This document shows, piece after piece, positions 8,635 to 18,035 of a stretch of DNA of 56,277 nucleotides. The notes below the pieces were generated by a model. It saw only the letters and a program-made list of their open reading frames with translations. It did no database searches and was not told the origin of the DNA. The DNA is from Limivivens faecihominis (GTDB lineage Bacteria > Bacillota > Clostridia > Lachnospirales > Lachnospiraceae), in NCBI RefSeq assembly GCF_020686945.1, contig NZ_JAJEPR010000022.1, forward strand, positions 1-56,277, read 5' to 3'. Both the position numbers and the translations under genes were made by a program. The first letter of the stretch is position 1. Every line of letters starts with the position of its first letter.

Positions 8635-11083
8635 CCGCGATCACCCCTGCCGTTTCATCCAGGTGTAAGGTTTTCAGTTCAAAAGGCTTCAGAGAAATCT
8701 TTTTCGTTATCCCAAGCGCAGGAATGGAAAGTATTCCTTCGCTTTCTTTATTCGCCGTTTCAAACACACGAATCGTGTAGCCCTCGCCGCTTTCCGCCCT
8801 CTTGCAGGCAGAAACGAGAATCGCCGGATTATCGATGGTCATAAACGAACCTGCTTTTTTGCCGGTTCCCGACGCGCTGAAGGCAAACGCATAGGGTTCT
8901 TCGTTATAGACCTGTGCCTTCTGATCCAGAACTGCTTCCAGTTCTTCCGTCTTTCCGGCTTCCACTTTGAATGAGAAAAGGCGCTCTCCCTGTTCCATCC
9001 GCACCGTATGGCGTTTCTCCCTCAGAGTCCGTTCAAAATCACCATCTGCTGCGGAATAACCGGCAGAATGTAAAAGTGTCAGGCCAATGGTGCCATCCTT
9101 TTCACTGCTTCCATGGCTGCCTTTGTTCAGCACGCTGAACATCCGGCCGTCCTCTGTCAATGCATTCCATTTCTGTGCAACCACTTCCGCTCCATTCTGC
9201 CGGAGGGTGTCATGACCGAACATCACCTGGCCCTGATACTGGCCTTTTTCCAGCAGCGTCGGAATCTCCATTTTCAGAACGGTATCATTTTCATTCCAGT
9301 ATACACCAACTTCTACATCAAAGGAGGTTCCCTCTTTCGGCAGCACATAGCGCTGATAAGCTTTGCTGTTATGCCAGCCGAACAAAGCTTCCACCACTGT
9401 ACGAACCGCTCCGTCTTCAATCACCCTCACGGAAGGAACCACCTGATCCATCAGACCAGAAAATTCACTTCCCTCATGTGGGGTCAGCAGAGTAAATTCT
9501 CTTCTGCAATGAGTTTCATCGGTCCAGAGTCCCCAGGAATTATAGGTTCCGTCCATAGCTGTCAGCTGAAAGCTTCCCGGCTTTAAGTATTCTTTTCCAT
9601 CTACCTGGTAAGAATCCATCAATCCTGTGGATGTATTGATCACTACACGCATTCTCTCATTTTCAAACACAAAGGCATCCTTCGCTATGATCGGTTCAAA
9701 AACAGGTCTTTTCGCAATGGTTTCAAAGAACACATCCACGCGATTGATACAGGAAGGCTGAAGTTCCGCCTCGATCACAACTTTCTTTCGCCAGTCGATG
9801 CAGAAATGGCTGGATTCCATTTCGCTCTGGGTCGGTACTTCTTTCCCATTGCAGTAGGCCTTCGGATAATAAAATACATTTTCCCAGTTCTGCTTCGGCA
9901 GACCAACCTCAAAGGTAAACTGTCCTTTAATCGGATAAGGATGCGGATTATAGATAAACGCACAGGAGCTTCCATCGAGGATTTTTTCCTCTCCGGCTGT
10001 CAGAGCAATTGCCGCCTTCAGTTTTTCCCTTGAAAGGATTTCCAGCCCATAATCCAGCAGGCGCAAGGTATCTTCCTCTACCAGCTGGGTGCCTGAGCCC
10101 GGAAGGGCATCATGAAACTCTGCAAAGAGCAATGCTTTTTCTGCTTCCTCAAATGCCTGTTTCGGATAATTCTTTCCCTGTAAAAGAGAGGCTGCACTTG
10201 CCATTTTCTCTGCGGAATAGAGCTCGTTTTCCAGAAGTCTGTGCTTCTGTTTTACCCGAATCTGAGAGGTATAGCAGCCCTCCGCCACCGGATTGAGGCT
10301 CCGCTCCACAACCGGAAGTTTTGGTGCGGCTTCCTTTAACTCCTTAAAAAAGGTTTCCGTATTGGAATGCAGAATCACATAGTCTTCTTTCTTTTCCTCA
10401 ATCAGCGCTGTCAGATCCTTCAGATCATCCCTGGACGGGCCGCCTCCGTGATCGCCCACACCCCAGAGGAAAAGAGAAACCGGCTCTTCTTTCGTCTCTT
10501 CCAGGAATTTATTCAGTTCCTCCGCCGCATGACCGTAAACGGAATTGTAGTTTTCATCCGAGCGGTGAACGATGACCTCCGATCCGTTAAAGCCTTTCCA
10601 TAAATAGTTCTGTTCTGGGAAATCAAAGTTGTCCTTTGCCGGTCTGCATACCACATAGGAATCATAGCCTGCCTGATTTAAAATCTGCACCAGACCGCGG
10701 GAATGGCCGAAGGAATCAAAATTAATGGCCGTATGTGGCTGCACGCCAAATTCTTTCAGAAAGAACTTTCTTCCCTCTGCCATATTGCGGATCATCGATT
10801 CGCCGGAGGGCATATTACAGTCGGGCTGAAGGTACCAGCCTCCCATGATATACCATTTTCCTTCCTTTACCTTCTGCTGAATCCGTTCAAACAGATCCGG
10901 TTCATTTTCTTTTACCCACTGATACAGAATCGCTTCATTATGATTAAAAGCAAAGCCCGGAAACTCATCGGTAAAACCTTCCGCCACCCGGAAAGTAGAC
11001 AGTGCCTCCGTACAGCCCTCCTGCCATCTCCAAAGCCATACCGGGTCCAGATGGGCATTGCAGATCAAGTGAATTTTTCTCAT
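8615..11083 (-). CDS. GH38 alpha-mannosidase (short, MngB-like form)
   Basis: Cytoplasmic alpha-mannosidase of 822 residues. The GH38 metal motif HLDPVWLW starts at residue 11, right at the N terminus, and the nucleophile segment is WYLQPDCN (Asp88). FDSFGHS and WGVGDHGGG complete the catalytic domain, with the usual C-terminal beta domains after about residue 380. Shorter GH38 enzymes of this kind include MngB, which acts on 2-O-mannosyl-glycerate, but here the gene lies between two GH76 genes and behind a CUT1 importer, which favours mannan-derived oligosaccharides. Gap to the upstream GH76 gene is 16 bases; overlap with the downstream one is 20 bases. Confidence 0.9.
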   Translation of the reverse strand: MRKIHLICNAHLDPVWLWRWQEGCTEALSTFRVAEGFTDEFPGFAFNHNEAILYQWVKENEPDLFERIQQKVKEGKWYIMGGWYLQPDCNMPSGESMIRNMAEGRKFFLKEFGVQPHTAINFDSFGHSRGLVQILNQAGYDSYVVCRPAKDNFDFPEQNYLWKGFNGSEVIVHRSDENYNSVYGHAAEELNKFLEETKEEPVSLFLWGVGDHGGGPSRDDLKDLTALIEEKKEDYVILHSNTETFFKELKEAAPKLPVVERSLNPVAEGCYTSQIRVKQKHRLLENELYSAEKMASAASLLQGKNYPKQAFEEAEKALLFAEFHDALPGSGTQLVEEDTLRLLDYGLEILSREKLKAAIALTAGEEKILDGSSCAFIYNPHPYPIKGQFTFEVGLPKQNWENVFYYPKAYCNGKEVPTQSEMESSHFCIDWRKKVVIEAELQPSCINRVDVFFETIAKRPVFEPIIAKDAFVFENERMRVVINTSTGLMDSYQVDGKEYLKPGSFQLTAMDGTYNSWGLWTDETHCRREFTLLTPHEGSEFSGLMDQVVPSVRVIEDGAVRTVVEALFGWHNSKAYQRYVLPKEGTSFDVEVGVYWNENDTVLKMEIPTLLEKGQYQGQVMFGHDTLRQNGAEVVAQKWNALTEDGRMFSVLNKGSHGSSEKDGTIGLTLLHSAGYSAADGDFERTLREKRHTVRMEQGERLFSFKVEAGKTEELEAVLDQKAQVYNEEPYAFAFSASGTGKKAGSFMTIDNPAILVSACKRAESGEGYTIRVFETANKESEGILSIPALGITKKISLKPFELKTLHLDETAGVIADADIFD

Positions 11084-11099
11084 TTTTGCTCCGTTCCTT

Positions 11100-12119
11100 T
11101 CAGTCCTCTTTCACTAATTTTGCTGCCATTTCCAGTACCATCACACCGCTCAAATGCTGTGCCAGATCAATTTCTCCCGCAGAGACACTTCTCCAGTCTC
11201 CGCCGACCAATCCATCCTCGCGCATGGCTTTGGAAACCGCATCCGCATTCTTAAGGATGATCTTTTTCAGATCGTCACAGTCATCAGCTGCTGTAACCAG
11301 CTCGTATAAATAGCGGAAATAGATTCCCCGGAAAAGACCGCAGTCATCCTTGCCTTCATAATTGAAAATTCCGTCCTCACCGGCAAGTTCCACTACCGCC
11401 CTGCGTGCGATCTTTTCAGCCAGTTCCAGCTGTTCCTTCTCCCCGGTAATCCGGTAATACTCCAGAGCAGCACCGAGCATCACACCCTGACAATAGGTAA
11501 ATTTCCATTCCTTATCGATCTTTCCGTCGCCTTCCCGGTTCATGCCGTCCCAGACAAAACAAGTCTCAGGATCCATCAGCTGGTCTCTGTTCCAGGTGAA
11601 GATTTTCTCTCCCCATTCCAGATCTTCTTTCTTTCCAAAACGCTGATAGAGCCGGAAGGCAATGATCGCTGCCGGAGCATTGGCCGGTGTATTTTTGTAA
11701 TCGAGCTGATCTTTTTTCCAGGCCATTCCACCGCCGCAGGCATCATTCCATGCAGTCTTGATGTCCTCCCAGACAAAAAGCGCCTGTTTCTTGTATTCTT
11801 CGTCCTTTGTCGCATCCCAGGCCCGAAGAAGCGCCAGTGTCATCCACTCCATGTCATCGTACCAGTTATGCAGAAGCGTATTGCCATTTTCCCGATAAGT
11901 ACCTGCATATTCTTTGCGAAAGCGCTCCAGATATTCCCCTTCCGGTTTTCTCAGGTATCCGTCCAGCAGCGCATCCAGTGCATGGGCATGCCACCAGTAA
12001 ATCCAGTTTTCCTCTTCCCGGACGGGCATGTGATTTACCATTACTCCCGTTTTTTCGTCAAAAAAACAATTCCATAAGCCTTCCTGTGCTTTCTCGCAGG
12101 CTGATTCATAGATATTCAT
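11100..12119 (-). CDS. Cytoplasmic GH76 family protein
   Basis: A 339-residue (alpha/alpha)6-barrel protein of GH76. The paired catalytic aspartates are in NWYDDMEWM (Asp88, Asp89), followed by GGGMAWKKDQ and TYCQGVMLGAA, also typical of the family. No signal peptide is present, in contrast to its secreted relative at 7522-8634. It would therefore trim imported alpha-1,6-linked mannose oligosaccharides before the GH38 enzyme finishes them. It sits directly after the binding-protein gene but beyond a terminator-like hairpin, so it may be expressed less than the importer. Confidence 0.86.
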   Translation of the reverse strand: MNIYESACEKAQEGLWNCFFDEKTGVMVNHMPVREEENWIYWWHAHALDALLDGYLRKPEGEYLERFRKEYAGTYRENGNTLLHNWYDDMEWMTLALLRAWDATKDEEYKKQALFVWEDIKTAWNDACGGGMAWKKDQLDYKNTPANAPAAIIAFRLYQRFGKKEDLEWGEKIFTWNRDQLMDPETCFVWDGMNREGDGKIDKEWKFTYCQGVMLGAALEYYRITGEKEQLELAEKIARRAVVELAGEDGIFNYEGKDDCGLFRGIYFRYLYELVTAADDCDDLKKIILKNADAVSKAMREDGLVGGDWRSVSAGEIDLAQHLSGVMVLEMAAKLVKED

Positions 12120-12147
12120 GTTTTCTGTCCTTTCCTGGTTTTAAAAA

Positions 12148-12178
12148 AAGCCTGCTGACTTCTGTCAGCAGACTTTTT
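12148..12178 (-). terminator. Terminator or attenuator after the first binding-protein gene
   Basis: On the minus strand GTCTGCTGAC pairs with GTCAGCAGGC around a four-base loop, followed by a run of seven T. It lies inside the presumed operon between binding protein and GH76, so partial read-through would set unequal expression. Confidence 0.82.
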
Positions 12179-12192
12179 CCACCATTGCATGT

Positions 12193-13458
12193 TTACTGCT
12201 GTGCAGCCTCTGCTAAAATGCTGTCGCCCTGTGACTGTGCGTTTGCCAAAGCTTCTTCTGCGCTGATCTCGCCTGCTACATATTTCTGCAGCTGAGGAAT
12301 CAGTGCCAGACCTTCTACGTCAGAATAGCCCAGTACTTTGGAACGGATTCCGGCATAGGTATAAGCCTCTGTAAATACTTCAAAAACGTCATCGTCTGCG
12401 AAGTAAGGATCTTCTGCTGCAGCCTTGTTTGCCGGCATATTTCCGCTGATCTTGCAGAACTCTACACCGTTCTCCGGCTGTGTGGTCCACCATTTGATGA
12501 ACTCCCAGGCTTCGTCTGCATGTTTTGCTTTGTTCGGGATTGCCAGACCAAAACCACCCATCATTGCGTGCATATCGCCAGAGGGGCCTTTCGGCTGTCC
12601 GATTACACCAAAGTTCAGGCCAGCTTCTTTGTACTGTTCCAGAACCCAGGGACCATTGAAGGTCATTGCCACTTTACCTGCTTTGAAGCCATCTCCGCCC
12701 AGGCCATCCTCGAAACCGAGCTGGTATACTTTATCTTCATTGAGCAGTTTGTTCCAGTACTCTAATACGGTAAGACCTGCCTCAGAATTGAAGGCGGTTG
12801 TCGGCGGGTTTGTGGTATCGTCGATCATCTGGCCGCCTGCCTGTGCGATCCAGTTATTGAACAAGCCTACGTCTTTCATGGAGAAACCGGACTGCTCCAG
12901 AACATTGCCATCCCATTTTGTCAGCTTCACAGCTGCCTCTTCCAGGCTGTTCCAGTCGGTGATGGAAACCGGATCTACGCCTGCCTCTTCCAGGAGATCC
13001 TTGTTGTAGAAAATGATTCGGGTATCAACTGTCAGCGGAATACCATATAAGTTATCGCCGGACCTGAGCTCGTCTACTGCCGGCTCATAAAACTGATCCA
13101 GGTCGATGCTGTCTTTCTCCACATAATCATCGAGTGCCATCAGTGCTCCCTTGGGGGCATATACGCTTGTATTAAAACGGTCCCAAAGCACGATATCCGG
13201 TACCTCATCGGAAGCGATGGCGGTCAGGAGCTTCTGCTCCATGGAATCCTGTGCCATGTAAGTAACGTGAATCTTATCCTGGGAATTGTTAAAGCCTTCC
13301 AGCTGTTTCTCCAGCTGTCCGATCTGGTCTCCTGCCCAGCCTCCCCACATGGTCAGTTCTACAGTTTCCTCATCTGCCAGCGCAGTTACGCCGCTGCCTG
13401 CCATCAGGCTCAGTACCGTTGCGGCTGCCATAACCAATGCTACGCTCTTTCTTCTCAT
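12193..13458 (-). CDS. ABC sugar-binding protein (family 1, CUT1)
   Basis: Extracellular solute-binding protein of 421 residues that delivers an oligosaccharide to the two permeases encoded just upstream. The start is set by GGAGGAAACAG before the ATG at 13458 and by the signal peptide MRRKSVALVMAAATVLSLM. The peptide ends in an Ala-x-Ala site (ALA-DEE) near residue 28 and has no lipobox cysteine, unusual for a Gram-positive binding protein. The mature part shows ELTMWGGWAGDQ and IPLTVDTRIIFYNKDLLEEAG, classic for MalE-like proteins. The gene order permease-permease-binding protein differs from the other two importers here. Context suggests mannose-containing oligosaccharides; the ligand is not proven. 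Confidence 0.9.
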   Translation of the reverse strand: MRRKSVALVMAAATVLSLMAGSGVTALADEETVELTMWGGWAGDQIGQLEKQLEGFNNSQDKIHVTYMAQDSMEQKLLTAIASDEVPDIVLWDRFNTSVYAPKGALMALDDYVEKDSIDLDQFYEPAVDELRSGDNLYGIPLTVDTRIIFYNKDLLEEAGVDPVSITDWNSLEEAAVKLTKWDGNVLEQSGFSMKDVGLFNNWIAQAGGQMIDDTTNPPTTAFNSEAGLTVLEYWNKLLNEDKVYQLGFEDGLGGDGFKAGKVAMTFNGPWVLEQYKEAGLNFGVIGQPKGPSGDMHAMMGGFGLAIPNKAKHADEAWEFIKWWTTQPENGVEFCKISGNMPANKAAAEDPYFADDDVFEVFTEAYTYAGIRSKVLGYSDVEGLALIPQLQKYVAGEISAEEALANAQSQGDSILAEAAQQ

Positions 13459-13549
13459 AATCTGTTTCCTCCTTTTTTTAAAAACTTCTGTACTTATCAT
13501 CAGGCTTTCGCCGAACGATCTTTGATAAAAAATCCTGCCCGAAAGGCTG

Positions 13550-14425
13550 TCAATCCTTGCTTCCTGAGAAAGCAATACCCTGAATGTAATATTTCTGTGC
13601 AAACAGGAAAAGTAATAAGGTCGGTAAAACGGAAATCACGGTGCCGGCCATCAGCGGGCCGTACTGTGTGTTGTACTGATACTGGAAGGTAGAAAGTCCC
13701 ACCTGAATCGTCATCATATCCCTTGAGTTCAGAACGATCATCGGCCACATAAAGCTGTTCCATCCGCTCTGGAAGGTCATGATTCCAAGGGTGACTGCTG
13801 CGGGAAGAATCAGCGGCAGGTAAATGTTCCAGAAGATCCTAAACTCGCTGCATCCATCCACTCTGGCCGCCTCCGCCAGTTCATCCGGAAGCGTTTCAAA
13901 AAACTGTTTCATAAAGAAGACTGCATAGGCTCCTACTGCACCCGGCAGAATAATAGCCGCATAGTGGTTGATCAGTCCTTGACCGCCCTGTCCGAAGATA
14001 TTGTTTCCGCCTACCAGCGGGAAGTTTTTCAGAACCAGGAACTGCGGAATCATCGTGATCACTCCGGGAATCATCATGGAGGACAGAAGCAGGCTGAAGG
14101 TGACTTTTCTGCCTCTGAATTTTAATTTTGCGAAGGAATAACCAGCCAGCGCTCCCAGAAATACATTGGTCAGCACTCCCATTCCTGCCAGATAAAAGGA
14201 GTTCAGGAAATATCTTCCAAAAGGAATTACGTCAAAGGCTTTCTTATAGTTCTGCAGAGAAAAATTCTCCGAGAACAAAGCCAGGGATTTGGAGTAAATT
14301 TCCATCTCCGGTTTAAACGAGGTTGCGATCATCCACAAGAACGGATAGACCGTGATCAGAGAAATGAAGATCGCTCCTATGTACCAGAATACGCTTCTTA
14401 CTTTTTTTGCTTTTTTCATTCCCAT
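13550..14425 (-). CDS. ABC sugar permease, MalG type
   Basis: Inner subunit of a CUT1 importer, 291 residues with about six membrane helices. The EAA loop that docks the ATPase reads LAEAARVDGCSEFRIFWNIYLP. It follows the partner permease after 16 bases and precedes the binding-protein gene. The start has a GGAGGCAGAG site. No ATPase gene is in the operon. Confidence 0.92.
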   Translation of the reverse strand: MGMKKAKKVRSVFWYIGAIFISLITVYPFLWMIATSFKPEMEIYSKSLALFSENFSLQNYKKAFDVIPFGRYFLNSFYLAGMGVLTNVFLGALAGYSFAKLKFRGRKVTFSLLLSSMMIPGVITMIPQFLVLKNFPLVGGNNIFGQGGQGLINHYAAIILPGAVGAYAVFFMKQFFETLPDELAEAARVDGCSEFRIFWNIYLPLILPAAVTLGIMTFQSGWNSFMWPMIVLNSRDMMTIQVGLSTFQYQYNTQYGPLMAGTVISVLPTLLLFLFAQKYYIQGIAFSGSKD

Positions 14426-14441
14426 AATGCTCTGCCTCCTG

Positions 14442-15338
14442 TCAGATATCCGCTTTGTTGATCTTGGTATTTATGACTGTCATCAGTAAAATAATCGCAA
14501 ACAGAACCAGTGAAATACTGGACGCATATCCCATATTCAGATTTTTGAAGCCGTTGTTGTAAATGTAGTAAACCAATGTGATCGTCGCATTTCCAGGGCC
14601 GCCCTTCGTAAGAACAAAGGCCTGGTCGAATACCTGGAAGGTACCGATAATAAGCATCGTAGATACCAGAAAAGTTGTTTTGGTGATGGAAGGCATCGTG
14701 ATCCGGGTGAACATCTGCCAGCGGTTCGCACCCTCGATCTTCGCCGCCTCATAATAGACCGGGGAAATTCCCTTGAGTCCTGCGAGGAAGATCATCATGT
14801 TTCCGCCAAAGCCGGCCCAGAGGCTCATCATAACAATGGAGATCATCGCCAGTCTGGAATTGTAAAGCCATGCCTGATTCGGAATGCCGAAGATTCTTAA
14901 GATGCCATTCAGAAGACCAAGCTGCGGATTCAGAATCCAGAACCACAGGGTTGCCGTCGCAACCGTGGAAGAAAGCACCGGCAGATAAAACAAGGTCCGG
15001 AATAATCCGACAAATTTCTGATCCGCATTCAGGAACAGGGCTGCTCCCAGGGAAATCAGAAGTCCCAGCGGTACATATAAGATGGTATAAACACAGGTGT
15101 TTTTCAGTGCAATCCAGAAAAATTCATCATGGATCAGCTTCTTGAAGTTCGCCAGTCCCACGAAGGAAGGAGGATTGATGACATCGTACTTTGTGAAGCT
15201 CATTCCGATGGCCATGATCATCGGGATCAACGTAAACATCAAAAACAAAATTACCGGCGGTGCCACAAACAGCCGTCCCATCCGATCCTGCTTGCCAATT
15301 ACCTGTTCCGCTTCTTTTCTCTTTTTTCCCTTTCTCAT
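14442..15338 (-). CDS. ABC sugar permease, MalF type
   Basis: First gene of the mannoside importer operon: a 298-residue membrane protein with a basic N-terminal stretch (KGKKRKEAEQ) and about six helices. The EAA loop reads YYEAAKIEGANRWQMFTRITMP. The family forms a heterodimer with a MalG-type partner, here the next gene. A TTGACA/TAATAT promoter lies about 130 bases upstream, giving a long leader that would suit operator or attenuator control. Confidence 0.92.
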   Translation of the reverse strand: MRKGKKRKEAEQVIGKQDRMGRLFVAPPVILFLMFTLIPMIMAIGMSFTKYDVINPPSFVGLANFKKLIHDEFFWIALKNTCVYTILYVPLGLLISLGAALFLNADQKFVGLFRTLFYLPVLSSTVATATLWFWILNPQLGLLNGILRIFGIPNQAWLYNSRLAMISIVMMSLWAGFGGNMMIFLAGLKGISPVYYEAAKIEGANRWQMFTRITMPSITKTTFLVSTMLIIGTFQVFDQAFVLTKGGPGNATITLVYYIYNNGFKNLNMGYASSISLVLFAIILLMTVINTKINKADI

Positions 15339-15467
15339 TCTTCTTCCCCTTTCCGGTTTGTTTATGTTGTATATATTATTTATATCATTTATTTTATGAT
15401 CTTGATTTTTTGAAGTTTTCAGGTTCTTCCTCTCGTTTTCTCCACATTATCTTGTTAATATGCCCAT

Positions 15468-15496
15468 ATATTATCAATCTTTTTGTAGTATGTCAA
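15468..15496 (-). promoter_or_regulatory. Promoter of the importer-GH76-GH38 operon
   Basis: On the minus strand TTGACA (15491-15496), 17 bases, then TAATAT (15468-15473). The 340-base gap 15339-15678 has no gene: it holds this promoter, an AT-rich leader of about 130 bases, and the terminator of the next regulator gene. An 11-mer ATGTATTATAT at 15516-15526, just upstream of the -35, recurs at the regulator's own promoter. Confidence 0.78.
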
Positions 15497-15626
15497 GCAT
15501 TTTTTACATAAACATATGTATTATATCAGTTATATCATTCCGTTTATCACTGTTTCGTCATCTCTGAGAATCAGAAGCTGTCATATACCATTTATTGTTC
15601 AGGCAGATTATTTCCTTGTATAAAAA

Positions 15627-15668
15627 AGAAGACCGGAAATCCTGTCTGTAGGATTCCAGTCTTCTGTC
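15627..15668 (-). terminator. Terminator of the second GntR/LacI-type regulator
   Basis: AGAAGAC-x-GGAA-TCCT pairs with AGGATTCC-x-GTCTTCT, followed on the minus strand by TTTTTTATA. It begins 11 bases after the regulator's stop codon. Confidence 0.85.
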
Positions 15669-15678
15669 TTGTTTTTTT

Positions 15679-16794
15679 CTATTTTCCCCTGACAATATCG
15701 TATGGGATGTAGGTTCTCTCCGGTACTTCTCTTCCTCTTATCCGATCGATCAGATATCTGACAGCCGTTCTCCCAATCTCTCCTTCTCCCTGCATAACAT
15801 GGGTAAAAATCGGGCTGGCGTCATTTTTTTCATCAACGCCGTCAAAAAATATCAGTTCTTTTTCCTGATCTAAATTTAGCTTTTTCAATATCTTATAAGT
15901 CATAACAGCGGTCGTATGATCCACTGCCAGGAATGCAGTCACCTGGGGATTCTCCAGAATATAGTTCTCGATTCTGTGCTGATCCGCCTCTTCCTGTTCC
16001 TGTTTCCTGTCATGCTGCGGAACCATGGAACCGATATCCGTGATCCAGAGACCTTCGTTCGTCACAAGGTTATGTTCCAGATAGCTGTCCTTATAGCCCT
16101 CAAACCGGGCCTCCACCGTAGAAGTCCGAAGGAAGGGATGTGATAGAAAACAGATATTTTTATGACCATCCTCAAACAGAATGTCCATCAGTTCCTTCAC
16201 CGCATTGTAGTTATCCGTTCCCACGCAGGGAATGGGTACTCCCTTCATTTCCCGGTCCACCAGGACAACCGGATATTTTTCCACAGAAAGCTTGAGCACT
16301 GCCGCATTATAGGTTTCACCCTGCACGCACATCAGAATGATGCCGCAGACCCCAAAGCCCCTGAGATCCTCGATGGCTTTCGCCTCCTCCTCCACGCTTC
16401 CGTAGGTACACCGCAGCATCATATAGTAGCCCTGCTCCCGGCATTCCCACTCGATACCGCAAACCAGCTGGCTTCCAAAGGCAACGCCAAAGGAATCGAC
16501 GATCACTCCGATTACTTTTTTTCCTTCTGGCTGCCGTTCGATCAGGATTCCATCCACAATTTCATCTACTCTTTCACCGGAATAAGACACATAAGAACCT
16601 TTTCCCGGCATTCTCGTTATCATATTCTGCTCTGCCAGCATCTCCAGCGCTTTCTTGCTCGTGATACGACTCACATCATAGTTACTGGACAGTTCCTTCT
16701 CCGATGGGAGCCTGCTTCCCGAAGCATAAGTACCGTTTTTGATTCCGGCCAGCAGATCATTATAAATTTTCAGATATAACGGGTCTCTTTTCAC
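15679..16794 (-). CDS. GntR-headed transcriptional regulator with LacI-type sensor domain (second copy)
   Basis: Paralogue of the regulator at 6357-7466, 371 residues. I take the GTG at 16794 as start. It follows an AGGTGAAAAG site, gives the same opening (KRDPLYLKIYNDLLAGI) as the paralogue, and lies about 55 bases after a perfect promoter; longer readings would run through that promoter. Residues 1-70 are the GntR winged helix (RITSKKALEMLAEQNMI, GKGSYV); the rest is a LacI-type sensor (IGVIVDSFG, GIILMCVQGE, VVLVDREMKG, VGTDNYNAVKEL). It lies next to the importer operon and shares a candidate operator with it, so it probably represses that operon. Confidence 0.88.
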   Translation of the reverse strand: MKRDPLYLKIYNDLLAGIKNGTYASGSRLPSEKELSSNYDVSRITSKKALEMLAEQNMITRMPGKGSYVSYSGERVDEIVDGILIERQPEGKKVIGVIVDSFGVAFGSQLVCGIEWECREQGYYMMLRCTYGSVEEEAKAIEDLRGFGVCGIILMCVQGETYNAAVLKLSVEKYPVVLVDREMKGVPIPCVGTDNYNAVKELMDILFEDGHKNICFLSHPFLRTSTVEARFEGYKDSYLEHNLVTNEGLWITDIGSMVPQHDRKQEQEEADQHRIENYILENPQVTAFLAVDHTTAVMTYKILKKLNLDQEKELIFFDGVDEKNDASPIFTHVMQGEGEIGRTAVRYLIDRIRGREVPERTYIPYDIVRGK

Positions 16795-16851
16795 CTTTTC
16801 ACCTCTGTCACAAGCATTCACAAAGGAACGCTTTCCATTCTTTTTAAATGT

Positions 16852-16880
16852 ATTATATGTATTATTGAATGACATGTCAA
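16852..16880 (-). promoter_or_regulatory. Consensus promoter of the second regulator
   Basis: On the minus strand TTGACA (16875-16880), 17 bases, then TATAAT (16852-16857). The -10 overlaps ATGTATTATAT (16848-16858), also found upstream of the importer promoter, consistent with autoregulation. Confidence 0.85.
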
Positions 16881-16919
16881 TATAACATTTATCAGGTGAA
16901 ACTAGACATTTTTCCCTTT

Positions 16920-18035
16920 TTACAGCGCTTTTCGCACATAAATCGCCTTTTTCGGGCACATTTCCTGGCAACAGAAGCAGGAGATGCAGCCTTTTTTCCG
17001 GAATTTCGCTTTTTTGTTTTCGATGCGGATGATGCCTGCGGGGCAGCTCTCGGCGCATTTTCCGCAGCCCACACAGAGTTTGGGATTCACCTGGGGGTAG
17101 GATTTGAGGAGGCGGGAGGCCACGAAGACGAAGGGTTTCCGCAAAAAGCCCGGCACGTTTCCCGTGAAATCCAGGCTGATGGAATCCGGCTTTTTAAAGG
17201 ATGTGAGACCTTCCGGGACCGGGTCGCCCACAATCTTAAGTTCATCCGGTTTCGCGAGGCCTTTTTCCACGGCCTGACGAATCATGACAATCTCCATCGG
17301 ATCAAGGCCCATGAGGCCTGCTGCAAAATAGTCCTGGGTCCAGATATCCCTGGAAGCCAGAAGAAGGTTCAGCGGATGGGAGGTGCCGCCGGTGGGGCCG
17401 TTTCCTTCCATGGCGTCGATGGCGTCAATGATCGTAAGATTCGGATTTACGGTCTCAGCAAGCTCCACCAGCATCCGGGAGAAATCCTCGATCTCAGGCC
17501 AGCGGTAGTGCATCTGCGGTTTCTCAAGGCCCGGAATCGTTCCGAAAAGGTTCTTGATGCCGCCGGAATAGCCGGTCATAGCATGGGTCTTGAGCTTGCA
17601 AATATTGATGATATAGTCTGCCTTCACGATCGGCGTGATGAGGTGAAAGCTGTGATTGGCAAAGCCTTCCCTGGTATTCACCGTTTCTGCGGAGCAATCC
17701 TCATTCAGGTGAATGCTGTCACCAATGGTATCCATACCACAGACGTGATAGATCCGCTTCATATGCTCCGGCGTATAGGGGCCACCGGAGCTCTCCGCCA
17801 GCGTGATATCCTCGATCCCCTGCTCCCGGAGCCATTCCGCCACAGCTTTTACCACCAGCGGATGGGTGGTTACCGGCGCCTCCGGCTTCTTCGCCATAAC
17901 GAGGTTGGGTTTGATGACCACTTTCATGCCGGGCTTCAGATCTCTGGTAATATCCAGTGCATCCAGCATTTCCCGGATCGCCGGGGCGATGAGGGATTCT
18001 TTGTATTCTTTTACGGTTTTCAGTGTCTGAATCAT
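16920..18035 (-). CDS. DUF362 protein with two C-terminal 4Fe-4S clusters
   Basis: A 371-residue protein. Most of it is the DUF362 domain (VVIKPNLVMAKKPEAPVTTHP, DITLAESSGG, LKTHAMTGYSGGIKNLFGTIPG). The last 54 residues form a ferredoxin-like domain with Cys321, 324, 327, 331 and Cys350, 353, 356, 360. Members are cytoplasmic iron-sulfur proteins whose reaction is not settled. It stands alone, with an AGGAGACG ribosome site, between a sugar regulator and an AT-rich island, and nothing links it functionally to either. Confidence 0.88.
   Translation of the reverse strand: MIQTLKTVKEYKESLIAPAIREMLDALDITRDLKPGMKVVIKPNLVMAKKPEAPVTTHPLVVKAVAEWLREQGIEDITLAESSGGPYTPEHMKRIYHVCGMDTIGDSIHLNEDCSAETVNTREGFANHSFHLITPIVKADYIINICKLKTHAMTGYSGGIKNLFGTIPGLEKPQMHYRWPEIEDFSRMLVELAETVNPNLTIIDAIDAMEGNGPTGGTSHPLNLLLASRDIWTQDYFAAGLMGLDPMEIVMIRQAVEKGLAKPDELKIVGDPVPEGLTSFKKPDSISLDFTGNVPGFLRKPFVFVASRLLKSYPQVNPKLCVGCGKCAESCPAGIIRIENKKAKFRKKGCISCFCCQEMCPKKAIYVRKAL

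Noticed and set aside
8170..8844. A 224-codon plus-strand frame across the GH76/GH38 junction
   Set aside because: Antisense to two well-supported genes; the sequence is Ser/Phe-rich without domains.
16795..17058. An 88-residue N-terminal extension of the second GntR/LacI-type regulator
   Set aside because: It would span the perfect promoter at 16852-16880 and overlap the DUF362 gene; the paralogue starts at the PLYLKIY segment.
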